The notes under the pieces are model-generated. The model worked only from the letters and a program-made list of their open reading frames with translations, searched no databases and was not told the DNA's origin. DNA of 64,000 nt from Hypomyces perniciosus (lineage: Eukaryota > Ascomycota > Sordariomycetes > Hypocreales > Hypocreaceae), in assembly GCA_008477525.1 (NCBI GenBank), contig SPDT01000003.1:3100001-3164000 (forward strand), read 5' to 3'. Position 1 is the stretch's first letter. Every line of letters starts with the position of its first letter. Both the position numbers and the translations under genes were made by a program. Below, piece by piece: positions 47,709-59,090 of this stretch.

Positions 47709-48770
47709 ATAAAATAGGAATATTTATAGTCTTTTAAACTAAAAGGACTGCCTTTATTGCAGCTTTAAAGGCTTTATTTATTTTATCTATTAGGCTAGAT
47801 ACTTTTATATTTATTTACTTATTAAAGTTAACTTATAACTATTATTTATACTTTAACTACTATACTTTTATTTTATATAAAATAATAGGGAGGATATAAG
47901 CCTTTATAGCTTATACTATAGCTTTAAAAGGTAAACTTTTTTAAATTTTATTAAATAATTTAAAGAAGTTAAAGACTTTATATACTTTACCTATAAGTAT
48001 TTCTATATATTTTTTAAAGGAAAGCTTTAAATTAAAGTAGACCTTTAATTACTAAATATTCTCTTTAAGCTAGACTAGTTTTCCTTTTATTATAATATTT
48101 TTTTAATATATTTAGCCTTTTATATAATAAAAGTATTGGAATTTAGCCTTAATATAGTTAAAGGATATTATATTCTTTACTCTTTATTTTAGTATTTTAT
48201 TAAGCGTTTATTATATAAAGGTAGCTATTTTTCAAGTAAACCTGCTTATAATAAATATAGCAATATTATTAGTATATTTAAAGTAAGATTATTAGTCTTT
48301 AAGCTAAAGGATTAGGCTCAAATATAGTATTAATATAATAAAGGAGATAAAAGACCTTTATAGGGTACTGCATTTAAGGGTAAAGTCTAGTAAATTAATC
48401 CTATCTCTTTTATTAATAAAAGCAGTTTTATTACTTATAAAAAACTCTGCCTATTTTATAAACTAGACAGGCTAGCTTTATTGCTTAAGCTATAAAATTA
48501 ATTTATTTTTTATAATAATATTAAAGGCCTTAAAGATATTAAAGGTAAATAAAGTTATAACCTCCCTTTTACTTAAATCAACTTTAATATTGTAAATTAG
48601 GCAGGCGATTAGGTCTATAGCTGCTTTTTTAAAGAGGGCTTTAAAGTACTGCTTTAAAAGGATTTTATATTTAAGTGCTAGAAGGGATACCCTTTTAGCA
48701 AATAGCCTTTTAAGGCCTTTTCCTATATAGGATAGCAGTAAGATAGGCCTGAAAGCTTTATAGGTTATAT

Positions 48771-48944
48771 AGTTAGGTTTGCTAGGTTTGGGTATGATGG
48801 TGACTTTAGCGTTTCTGAAGGGGAGGGGGTGGTATCCTAACTTAAGGCAGCCCCCGAAGAGGTTTGTGACGAATTCTTCGATGGCGGGCTACGCGTAGTG
48901 TAGGAGGGCAACCGACACGCCGTCCGCGCCAGGCGCGGTGTTCC
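48771..48944 (-). other. Unmutated 174-bp patch at the 5' end of the nested LINE
   Basis: From 48771 to the element's end the sequence is GC-normal (for example CCGTCCGCGCCAGGCGCGG), while everything up to 48770 is mutated. The corresponding stretch of the LINE copy near 59470-59640 is fully mutated. The patch starts where homology to the truncated copy at 459-2820 ends (2820 aligns with 48770). Confidence 0.8.
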
Positions 48945-49102
48945 ACTCCTATGCCTTATCCTCGATAAGCTTCTAGCAGAAAGATTAAAATATAAAGATT
49001 TCTAGGAATACTATAAACGCTTTAAGTATAATAGAGAGTCTATCTATAAATGCAGCAAACTAAAAAAAAAAAAAAAAGTTACTTTACAGAATATAAGATA
49101 AT

Positions 49103-49509
49103 TGTCACAACCCGACCATGTCGAAGACCAGGTCACGAGGACACAGAAGAATATCGGTTACACTGACCAATTATCAGGAAGTGATCACCGCGCTAAGAGT
49201 AATCACTCAAACGCTCACTATACCAAGACGTGTAATCACTTACTCGATCACCGCACTATCGCAGTAATCGCAGCAACGCTCACTAGAACATCAGTAATCG
49301 CATATAGATCTCCTGTATATATATATAACTGGCTTGTCACTTATTTAATATAGTTACTTAGATAGTTGTTAATAATTGCATTCACTAGAACCGCCTGTTC
49401 TACAGAATCGTAACTACATTACCCTACTTAGTATTTATCTTTAACCTCTCTGTTAATATAAACCTACAAACCTCGGTTTATCCCTTGAGAATTAACCCGG
49501 ATCGTCACA
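49103..49509. mobile_element. Solo LTR (family B), 407 bp, TSD ATAAT
   Basis: Begins TGTCACAACCCGACC and ends CGGATCGTCACA, flanked by perfect ATAAT duplications at 49098-49102 and 49510-49514. It interrupts the 3' end of the mutated plus-strand LINE and is itself unmutated. The 83-residue open frame at 49102-49353 is LTR sequence, not a gene. Confidence 0.9.
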
Positions 49510-49811
49510 ATAATTAAGCCTTTCCTTCTAGATATCCCTTTAAAAGAGACCCCCCTCTTTTATTTATTTAAACTTATAGGAAATAAGGCCTTTTAGAAAT
49601 TAATAGAGGAAGTAGACTTTTATAGTCCTCCTTTAATAGAAATAGATTAATATTACCTAGATTAACCTTTTTTCTTTTATAAATTGAAACTCAGCGAATA
49701 GCAGCATAAGCCGCCGGCTCCTGATATTTTATGGCCTATAAGGGATTTATATAACTAGCTTACTTAGTGGACGTAAATAATAAAATAAATAAACAAACAA
49801 ACACCAACACC

Positions 49812-50973
49812 ACTAATAATGCGGTCGGCGTTTTGGCACTGTACTACCGTGAGCGACCTTACATCGGGGGCCACAGTAATGCGCACATTGCTTGGCTGTG
49901 TTAGCCACTTGGGATTGAGTTCCTTGTTTTCGTTTTTGGGCAAGTTGCTTTGCTTTTTTGCGCCGCTGGTATCAGCATGGTGATTGACTTCTGCTGTTGT
50001 AATAAATCGATCTTACAATGGCTTCTCCGCTGACAACATGAGGCTTGTGACAGTGCTCAGTTCTGAAACTTGAGCTTCGGGATGCGTTAGTAATGAGCCG
50101 TCCAGTCTCTTTCGATAAGCGCAGCAATGAATTCAACATTATAGACAGCGTGGTAGAGGCTACGAGTGTTGGGTATTGGTTGTAAATACGAATGCCACAA
50201 CGCAATTTCCGAGTGTACGTAACTTGGTCCTTATTTTCGCTTAGATCGCAGGTGTATTAGGGGCTGCTATGGATATTAGACAGGAATATAACACTAATTC
50301 TTTCTTCTGCCTCCTTAACTTTATTTAATAATGGAAAAAGACTATAACTATATTTCTTAATAAGGTAATAATGAAGTTAACATTATAGAAGACACAGTTT
50401 TGACCTAGCTATAGGATAAATGTCAGGAGCCGGAAAGGCTAAACGGGAGCTAGCGTATCTTTACAAAGCTAGTCCCTTTATACCGGAGCATGTGGCCATA
50501 AGGAGTATATATTTCTGGGCCTTCCCCCTTTCAAGGAAGGAGGTCAGAGATCAATATAGTCGCTTACCTGCTTACGGCTTACTACTCTGCAGCTCCTTTA
50601 CTACTAGAATCCTCCCAGACTCTATCACTCTGTTCCGTGTGGCCTCGGTCTTTAACAACATAACAGTTATATATAGATATCCAACAAGGCTGAGGGCTGT
50701 AGTCTACTCGTAGAGTGCGGGGTTCACATATTCCAACCAATAACAGCTACAGTAAACTGGAGTGGGCTGTAGTGATGGCTGTGTCAAAACTCGTCTTGGA
50801 GCGCCACTGCTGAGTGGGCGGAAAATAGAGGCAACTTTTGGCATTGAATTATGATAGGGAGAAGAGGCAGAGAAGGGAGTTAAGTGCCGTTATGGAAGCA
50901 TGAAAATCTGTAAAACCATCACCGTTTTCCACTGCAGGTTGGGTTCGATGTCTTCCAGAAATGGAGGCACGTC
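49812..50973. other. Normal-composition spacer, no supported gene
   Basis: Base composition recovers at once after the LINE's duplication. Open frames of 77 codons (50205-49972, minus) and 97 codons (50420-50713, plus) have no recognisable motif, and I do not call them genes. Confidence 0.45.
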
Positions 50974-51002
50974 CGTATATTCCAATAGATATAGTCGTAT
51001 GT
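50974..51002 (-). pseudogene. 5' fragment of a 5S rRNA copy
   Basis: On the minus strand, 29 nt match the unusual 5' part of the 5S copies at 24497 and 24688 (ACATACGACTATATCTATTG at its start), then homology stops. Confidence 0.65.
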
Positions 51003-51070
51003 GCCATATTGGCTCTCAACTCACATCATATTCCCAGACCTCCGCATATCAGCAAAAAAGCAAAAAAAAA

Positions 51071-51157
51071 ACATACAACAACCGGTGTTCGCCAGTGGTC
51101 ACACACCTGACTACTAATCTGCCTCTTATTGGCTTGACTATGGGAGAGCGGACGGGG
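51071..51157 (-). pseudogene. 5'-truncated 5S rRNA copy
   Basis: Contains the 3' part of 5S (CCGTCCGCTCTCC ... GTGTGACCACTGGCG ... TTGTTGTATGT) with a T-run at its 3' side. The 5' quarter is replaced by the same non-5S block found beside the truncated copy at 25086. The two truncated copies share the breakpoint and the attached block, so they derive from one chimeric source. Confidence 0.72.
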
Positions 51158-52362
51158 AACCTACCCTAGTCATCAAACTTACCTGAGGTTTTGCCGGCCT
51201 GGCCCTCTGTTATCTGCTTGGGCTGGCAGCTGTTTCTTATAGACCAGATAAGCCTTATCTATATCTCTGCTAATGTTTTGTCCGGCCTCTTATATTAAAG
51301 TGCTGTAAATAAACTATAACCCTCCTTTAACCTTGAAAGCACTAGGATTAAGGCTGTATAATAAGTATTATTTACCCCCTTTTAACTCTTTATTTTAATA
51401 AAACAAGAAGTCTATTTTCTAGTTTTCTAGTTAGCTTCAATTGGGAGGATTCCTCGCGTATTGCTGTTACGCTCAACAGCTAGATCCGACAGTGCTTTTA
51501 CCTGGGAGAGACTGACATTCGGAATTGATGGTGCTATGTAGCCTGGGAATAAGGACGGCCTAATCTAGTAATTTGCGCGTTCAATGAACCCACTAGTATA
51601 GTATTAGTTGGATGTATCGCAGACGACGTATTCTTCTCCTTCTTCTTCTTCTGTCAGTGTCTCTAGGGGCGGCTCTAACACATTGTCGAGTGCTATGCCG
51701 ATGACGACGAAGAAATTGGGGGCTTCAAGACAGCACTATTCCTACTACAAAGGAGAGGTAGTAGTGATAAGTGCTCTGTTCATTGGCTTGCTCAGCTTCT
51801 GGCTTTTGTAGTATTTCAGCTTGACCTTCAAGTGCCATTGCCCATTGTACTGAGTCTCCGGCTCAGCCCCAATGTACTAGCCCTTACATCTATGTTTATT
51901 ACTTCTGTTCCAAACGTCCCGTCTTTGACAAGTACCCGTCTAGCTTTTATTAGGGCGGCGTTGTCCCTGACTTCCCAATCTCCCCCTTACACCACGCTTC
52001 TAAGCCCCCGGCCGCAATAATGGCCTGCACTTCTCTGTCCATTTTTCTCCATCCTTACCTTCCTGCACCTCGACAATGCTATGCTTCACGTCCAAGGTTA
52101 GTGTCCAGCCCGTCCGACGTGTTTGCTGGCGGTCTGTGGCGTTGCCAGAGGATGAAGGAGAAGAGAAGTAGGCGCGTAGGCGCTCGACAAGGCGTGGGAC
52201 TTCTAGCGAAAGAAGAGCGTTATTGATGCCTCAATGAGAGTTAGTAATTACTTTGAACAAAACGAGATATGGCTTAGATAGCTACTGGAACACAAGTATT
52301 CCAAGTATTCCATCATAGGCGAAATATAAAGTGGAAGGAAGGCAAAATTAGCTTTGGAATAC
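51158..52362. other. No supported gene
   Basis: The first ~70 bp is the block shared with 25181-25290. The remainder has a TTC-rich tract near 51630-51650 and short frames (51608-51811, 51832-52020, 52020-52226) with no recognisable domain. A decayed spliced gene cannot be excluded. Confidence 0.4.
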
Positions 52363-54629
52363 ATACTGTTTCTGGCAAGATATTACCAAAGCTTCCAGCT
52401 ACAACTAGTGGAATCTGCTTTGCTAATATAGCTGTAGCACCTGCTCTCTTGAAGATCCGCAGCCAAAGTTAAAGCCAGCAACTAGTATATCATTTGGCTT
52501 AGCAATGACGTTAAAATCAGGATCATAGTTAGACATAGCAGCAGACGCCATATCCTCTTTAGAGACGTTGTCCTGGTATGTTAAAAATCCAGGATAGATA
52601 CCGTCAGTATTGATATCATCGTGATCGCAGAAGATAATTTCGCCAGCGATCTTCTCCGGGAAACCTGGCAGGATCTCGATAGCAGACTTAGAAGTATCCT
52701 CAGCAGATTCGACCCGGTCGATCAGCGATTCCATCTGCTGTAATAAGTTGGAAACCTCGTTCTCGGTGGTATTCATGCCAGTGCCGAATCCATATTCTAT
52801 ACCAGACCAGTCTGTGGGCACCTGGTAGGTGTCTGGGCCAGATATAACACCGTTAAGAGCGCTAGCGGCAACTATCTCCGGGGAGGCCAAATATGCGAGT
52901 GATTCTAAGACATTGTCAGTAAGTTATTGCCATTTTAGGCATAATAAATAGGACTGACTGCGAGATCCCATGCGTCCTACAAAGTTCCGGTTACTAGCCG
53001 AGATCCCAATCTCGCCATCCTCCAAGAGCCCCTAGGATATTATCAGTCATTTTCTATCACTTTAGGGATGTCTCGGGAGCAGAACTCCTCCAAGTGCTTA
53101 CAGGCATATAGACGCTCCTGGGAGTTCTGAAAGGAGAAATAAAGAGTATGGGAGTACGTACCTTCCCCAGCCCAGTACACGGCCCACAACCCGCTGGTAA
53201 GAACTGTGCGCCTGCATCAAGCAAAGTCTGCCAATCGCCAGTAGCTTCAGCAAGCTCCTGCGATGTCCGAGGCCCGTGAGTTGGTGCAGGAGACAATATC
53301 TAGGATATTCTTAGCTTACAATTACCATTTTAAGATTGCTATGGGTTCTTAGTTATATCTTGGCAGTACGAATACTGAAAGATGCTACCTGTTTTAATAG
53401 AAGGCTGCTTTTGAGACTTTCTAAAACGGGAAAGACATAACACAGGAAGCACTTACATGCGCGGTTGATTTTGATGTTCTGTGGGATAAGCTCGTTTAGT
53501 GGTGTTACCACTTTAACTGAATTAGGGCCAGATACGCCAGGTGAGAGGGTAGAGAGATCAATATAGAGCTACTTAGCATATACTGCATCGGGGTCTGCCG
53601 CGAGAGGGTTGGCGAATAGTTTGTCTACTCTTTTGTGGGTAATGCGTTCCCGAGTCGTCCGGTCGTCAAGCATCGCTGCCTCAGTCGCCTTATATCGCAG
53701 CCAGCGTTCCAGGGTTCGGTCGATAGGAAATAAAGCACTAAGAGCTCCCCATTCACATGACATATTTGCGATAGTCATCCGGCTGTCCATTGGCAGGCTT
53801 GCCAACGTCTCCTCAGAGCCCGTAAATTCAACCGCATGGTTAAGTACGTCGCTCTTGAATAGCCCGCACAATGCGACGATCACATCCTTGCCCGTCACAC
53901 CCAAGGGCAGTGTCCCCAGGAACGTAACCCGCGCCACAGGGGGTAGACGCCGCCAGGTCCGCGATGTTGCCCAAATGCAAGCAGCATCTGTCCGTACAAC
54001 AGGTGTTCCGAGGCAACCTAATGCGCCATAGTGCACTGCATGGGAGTCCGAGGCAACAGCCATAGTGCCTGGCCATGCAAATCCTTCTTCTACCATAATC
54101 TGATGTCCAATACCTCTTCCCGCAGGGAAAAAGATAGCCCATGTTCAGCAGCAAATTCTTCAATCTGCCGGTATTTCTGGAGATTAGACGGGCTAGTGTT
54201 TTGGATATCGTGGTCGAGAGTGAGGACGATCTGCTTTGGGTTGTGAATCCTCGTGGCTCCCATGGACTTGAATTTAAGCGAGACCGGTGAGCTGTTGTCG
54301 TGTGTCATACAGTACTGAGGACTTAAACTGATATAGTCGCCGCTCCGAACGAGCTTTCCCTCGGGGAGGCCAATGGCATAGCGTTGTACGATCTTTTCCG
54401 TAAGAGTCTGCGGCGATCGCTTCTCGGCGGAAAGGGCTTCGGATCGAGCGGATGTGGTTATGCTGAACGAGCGGGAGCATAGGAATGGCGGGACTGATTG
54501 AAAGCAACGATGGGTTCTTTGCTTGGTAGATTCCTTACCGAAATACCGAACGATCGCGTCCACGCAGACGACACCTTCGAGATTTAGTAAAACAATTGCG
54601 AGCCTCGATCGTGTCAAAACGGCTAACAA
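52363..54629 (-). pseudogene. Homoaconitase (LYS4-type) pseudogene
   Basis: Homoaconitase is the mitochondrial [4Fe-4S] dehydratase of fungal lysine synthesis. From 54629 the frame has a targeting-like N-terminus, then [20 protein letters not shown] and [12 protein letters not shown] one-base shift near 54130 is needed to reach [13 protein letters not shown] and [18 protein letters not shown] (after YAK, 53566-53568) replaces a Gln codon before LYIDLSTLSPG. The cluster motif [11 protein letters not shown] survives near 53285 but about 40 codons are missing before [12 protein letters not shown] and GCGPC. A further one-base deletion follows SSREQ near 52440, after which ATAILAKQIPLVV and SFGNILPET continue in another frame. 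Multiple independent lesions make it non-functional; an intact copy presumably exists elsewhere. Confidence 0.9.
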
Positions 54630-55940
54630 AGCTGATGCGACTCTAGTTTCCCAAATTCAATTCGAGACTTTACGACCTTTTCATCGAATAGGTCATCCTT
54701 CTGCGTTGCCTCGGTCAGGTACCACTGCCTTTTCCTCATCTCGATTTGTGGGCCAAAGAGCTTCATTCTCGGTTGTCGTTATGGCCGGTCATACTCCTTG
54801 TGGCCGTGGCGGGTTTTCTATCAGCATCTTCTCTCGGGTCGATTAACTCTACCGCCAGGCTGTGCAGCGAGCCTAAGGAAGAACCATCGCGCCATTGGCC
54901 CGACTTTGGTTTACTTGGGTCTCGCCTAGCTTGTTTCCCTATGCAGCTCCCAAACATCTCCTCGTACTCGGCAAAGATGTCATAGATGCGAGCAGCAGAT
55001 GCTGGCATCTCTCGACCCACGAATCTTTAAGGTTCCTCTACTCGTATGTCGACAGAATGGATGCGAGTGTCTGGCCGAAACTGCGGAGAGGCGTGAACAG
55101 TATCACCGTCATTAGCAGAGTTGTCGGTGTCCATGATGTGGTTCTCGCCGATAGTACTTGAGTAAGCAATGCTGGCCAACGAAATCACAACACAACCGAA
55201 TGTGAGCCTATCTACCTTTGCTGGCACAAAAGGATCCGTAAATGAGAGGGCTAGCATGGGCTCTGACAGCTAGTTTTCTTTCTCCAGCAGCTGCCGTAAG
55301 GCTACTAGGTTGGTGCTCGTAGCTTGCCCCCTGTATCAACTTTTCTCTCTTAACCACTACGAGGGAGCTATGAAGTGAGTGGCAAGTCGCTGTCGTCACT
55401 GCTGCTGCATCCACGTCTTCAGCCTTGGTCGGGTCGTGACATTTTGGTGGAATGTTAGGGTATAGTCGCAAACTTTTGAGAGCTTACATTACTCCTCCCA
55501 TTAATCATAATTATTACTACTACTAATCACGTAGCCGATCTGGCTCTTAATCTTCAATGAGATAAATAAATAATGTCAGGGATTAATGGATCTGCGGTTG
55601 TCTGCTAGTATGACTCCACTTTGAGCATATTATTTATTAATAAGACACTGGTTTGTTTGCTAACCACTACCTAATTTACTGCGAAAGGATTTACAGGCCC
55701 CTAGTATATCCTAAGTCCAGGCAGCAACATACTCGAAAATAAGCTATTGGATTTAATATGGATACACTAATTAAGGGATAAATAGTTAAAATATATGCTT
55801 ACTTTACAGAGTATAATTTTTAACAAGCATAATTTGGACCTATAGCTCATCTATAATAGTATATACTTTTTATAGTTTCGTGAGTAAGGCAATAGTTAAA
55901 AGTTGTTAACTGCCTGTATATAATAAAATTAGATGTTTGG
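54630..55940. other. Intergenic, no supported gene
   Basis: Overlapping open frames occur on both strands, but none has a recognisable motif. Composition becomes AT-rich towards 55.6 kb. Confidence 0.45.
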
Positions 55941-57145
55941 TTTTATTTGTTTATTTATTTGATTATTTACGTCCACTAAGTAAAACTATTTATATAAATC
56001 CCTTATAGGCAATAGGATATTAAAAGCTGGCGGCTTACGCCGCTATTTACTGAGTTTTAATTAATAAAAGAAAAAAGGGTCAAACTAGGTAGTATTAATT
56101 TATTTCCTTTAAGGGAGGACTATAAAGGTCTGCTTCCTCTATTAATTTCTAAAAGGCCTTGCTTCCTATAGGTTTAAGTAAATAAAAAAAGGGTTTTTTT
56201 TAAAGGGATATTTAGAAAGAAAGGCTTAACTATTCTATATTCCGCAAAGTAGCTTTATTTTTTTAATTTACTATATTTATAAATAGACTCTTTATTATAT
56301 TTAAAGTATTTATAATATTTTTAAAAGTCGCGATATTTTAATCTTTCTGCTAAAAGCCTATAAAAGATAAAGTATAAAAGTTTAAGCTTAAAGGGGGAAG
56401 CTAAGGCTTTAAGTTTTTATTATTTATAGCTTTTTAAGGTTTTATTAAGCTAATCTTACTCTTTTACCTCTATACCTTTTTTTTAATCTATCTTTTAATA
56501 TATATAATTATAGCCTAATTCTATTATATAGCAGGGAAAGCTATATTTTATTTAATTAACTAGTTACCTTATTTATTACCTATAATATCCTTATATCCTA
56601 AAACTTATAAAATATAAGTTTTATAAAGTAAAATACTTTATATTAGCTTTTAGAAATATATATATACTCTTTATATAAAAAAAGGGGGCTTATTTAATAG
56701 CCTATTAATAATTAATAAATTATTTAAAAAAGCTATTTAAATTATATAATCTCTCTTTATATGTTTAACTATTAACTTTATAGCCTTTAAAGTAGCCTAT
56801 ACCTTTACATTATAGACCTTTATATTATTAAAGTATTTAATATCTATAATTAGTTTTACTTTATAGTAAATAACTACTTTTTAGCTTATATTCCTTTTAA
56901 TTTAAAATTTATTAAAGTAAGTTAAAATTAAATAAAAAGGGAGGGATTTAATTATTTCTAGGTATTTCTTTACTGCAGTTAATTTGCCTATACCTTTTAA
57001 ATTAAAATTAAAGAAAATATATAGGGACTTTTTAATAAAAAGTATAAGTTGACTAGTTTTATTAACTAAAGCAGTAATATATTAAAGTTTAATTTATAGC
57101 AGTTAAGGAAAGAGTTTTTTATTAATACGCTAATTAATTAAATAA

Positions 57146-57725
57146 TGTTAAAAAGGAGGGCTAAAAAGCAAGGATTTCTGTGTAATTGGGTAACCTTCCT
57201 ATTCTGGCTAGACCCGGAATTAGGCCCGACGCTAGGACCGAGTTCCAGAGGAACTTTGGTGTAAGTCAGGAAATTTCTGTTATCTTCAACGATAACAATT
57301 AAGCTAGGACCAGCTACCCCGCCTACCCTAGACTTAATATAATAGGCATAATGGCCATTGTGAAAAATCTGACCAAAATGGTTTCCCGTTTGTATAGCCG
57401 TGAGTCGATTTGACCGATTTTACATACAAATGAATTTTGCGGAAAATAGGAATGCGGCCACAAACCCAATTCTGCCACCGCACACCTATTATTAGGTCGG
57501 AGGACTGTTGTAGAAGACAAAGCTATTGTTTATAGAATCACTTCTACACCAGCCGCATATCACTAGATATTCTATAGCTTTCTAGCTATTAGTTTAGTTA
57601 CAATTCAATTGTTTATCCATTATTAACCTAACTAGACTCTTAGTCGTTTCCTTATTACTGCGTTGTATGCAGCTTCCTAGAAGCCATATATAAATAAGGT
57701 TTAGTATAACCTTGTTATTTCAACA
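57146..57725. mobile_element. Solo LTR (family D), copy 1, TSD AATAA
   Basis: A 580-bp unit from TGTTAAAAAGGAGG to TTATTTCAACA with perfect AATAA duplications (57141-57145, 57726-57730). GC content is much higher than the LINE around it. A 65-codon minus-strand frame inside is shared with the next copy but belongs to the LTR. Confidence 0.92.
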
Positions 57726-58509
57726 AATAATCTTAATTTAGTTCTATAAATCTTACTATATATTTAAATTAAGCTTAAATTAAAGTAATATTAGTTAAAG
57801 GGATCTATAACTCTTTATATAAAATAAGAATATTTATAGTCTTTTAAATTAAAAAGACTGCCTTTACTGCAGCTTTAAAAGCTTTATTTATTTTATTTAT
57901 TAAGCCAGATACTTTTATATTTACTTATTTAATAAAGTTAATTTACAATTATTATTTATCCTTTAATTATTATACTTTTATTTTATATAAAGCTATAAAG
58001 AGGATATAAGCTTTTATAATTTATATTATAGCTTTAAAAAATAAACCCTTTTAAATTTTATTAAATAATTTAAAATGTTAAAAACTTTATATACTTTACT
58101 TATAAATATCTTTATATATTTCTTAAAAAAAAGCTTTAAATTAAAGTAAACCCTTAACTATTAAATATTTACTTTAAATTAAACTAGTTTTCCCTTTATT
58201 ATAATACCTTTTTAATATATTTAGCCTTTTATATAGTAAAAGTATAGTAATTTAACTTTAATATAATTAAAAGATATTATATTATTTATTCTTTATTTTA
58301 ATATTTTATTACGCGCTTATTATATAAAGGTGGCTATTTTTTAAGTAAACTTGCCTATAATAAATATAGCAATATTATTAATATATTTAAAGTGAAATTA
58401 TTAATCTTTAAGTTAAAGGATTAAATTAAAGTATAATATTAATATAATAAAAGAAATAACGGACTTTTATAAAGTATTATATTTAAAGGTAAAATTTAAT
58501 AAATTAATT

Positions 58510-59090
58510 TGTTAAAAAGGAGGGCTAAAAAGTAAGGATTTTAGTGTATTTGGGTAACCTTCCTATTCTGGCTAGACCCGGAATTAGGCCCGACGCTAGG
58601 ACCGAGTTCCGGAGGAACTTCAGTGTAAGTCAGGAAATTTCTGTTATCTTCAACGATAACAATTAAGCTAGGACCAGCTACCCCGCCTACCCTAGACTCA
58701 ATACAATGGCCACAATGGCTATTGTGAAAAATCTGACCAAAATGGTTTCCTGTTTGTATGGCCGTGAGTCGATTTGGCCGATTTCCCATACAAATAAATT
58801 TTGCGGAAAATAGGAACGGGGCCACGAACCCAATTCTGCCGCCGCATTCCTATTATCTAGTCGGAGGACTATTGTAGAAGACAAAGCTATTGTTCATACA
58901 ATTCACTTCTACACCAGCCGCACATACACTAGATATTCTATAGCTTCTAGCTATTAGATCGTTTACAATTTAATTGTTCATCCATTGTTAACCCAACTAG
59001 ACTCTTAGTCGTTTCCTTATTGCTGCGTTGGGTGCACCTTCCTAGAAGCTGCACTTAAATGAGGTTCAGTATAACCTTGTTATTTTAACA
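58510..59090. mobile_element. Solo LTR (family D), copy 2, TSD TAATT
   Basis: Same orientation as the copy at 57146 and highly similar. Flanked by TAATT at 58505-58509 and 59091-59095. The DNA between the two copies is LINE, not retrotransposon interior. Confidence 0.92.

Larger units (their letters stand above)
39283..48944 (-). mobile_element. Nested 5'-truncated LINE (copy 3), split by a gypsy element
   Basis: A minus-strand LINE inserted in the plus-strand LINE above. Its 15-bp target duplication ACTCCTAT(A/G)CCTTAT lies at 39268-39282 and 48945-48959, differing at one G/A position. LINE sequence runs 39283-40583, is interrupted by the gypsy element, and resumes 47709-48944. About 2.5 kb of LINE is present, so it is 5'-truncated like the copy at 459-2820 but slightly longer. 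It is strongly mutated, except for the last ~170 bp at its 5' side. Confidence 0.88.
33066..49800 (+). mobile_element. Full-length RIP-mutated LINE (copy 2, host of nested insertions)
   Basis: The 11-bp string ACACCAACACC occurs at 33055-33065 and 49801-49811, directly outside a plus-strand LINE whose 3' tail is again AAAC-rich. Homology to the other copies runs from the 5' region through endonuclease-like sequence at about 35.5-36.1 kb and RT at 37-38 kb to 39282, then resumes at about 48945 and ends at 49800. The gap is a second LINE with a gypsy element inside. Subtracting insertions leaves roughly 5.9 kb, the size of a complete Tad1 element. Nearly every C and G in mutable context is converted, so no frame survives. 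Endpoints rest on the duplication; homology of the first kilobase is not verified. Confidence 0.78.

Noticed and set aside
49102..49353. 83-codon open frame
   Set aside because: Lies entirely inside the 407-bp solo LTR with its own target duplication.
54523..55471. Overlapping plus- and minus-strand frames upstream of the homoaconitase relic
   Set aside because: Short, mutually overlapping and without recognisable domains.
57323..58884. 65-codon frames conserved between 57323-57520 and 58687-58884
   Set aside because: They look conserved only because both sit in copies of the same solo LTR; no protein motif.
57146..59090. A single LTR retrotransposon bounded by the two parallel family-D LTRs
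   Set aside because: The DNA between them is LINE sequence, and each LTR has its own different target duplication, so they are separate solo LTRs.
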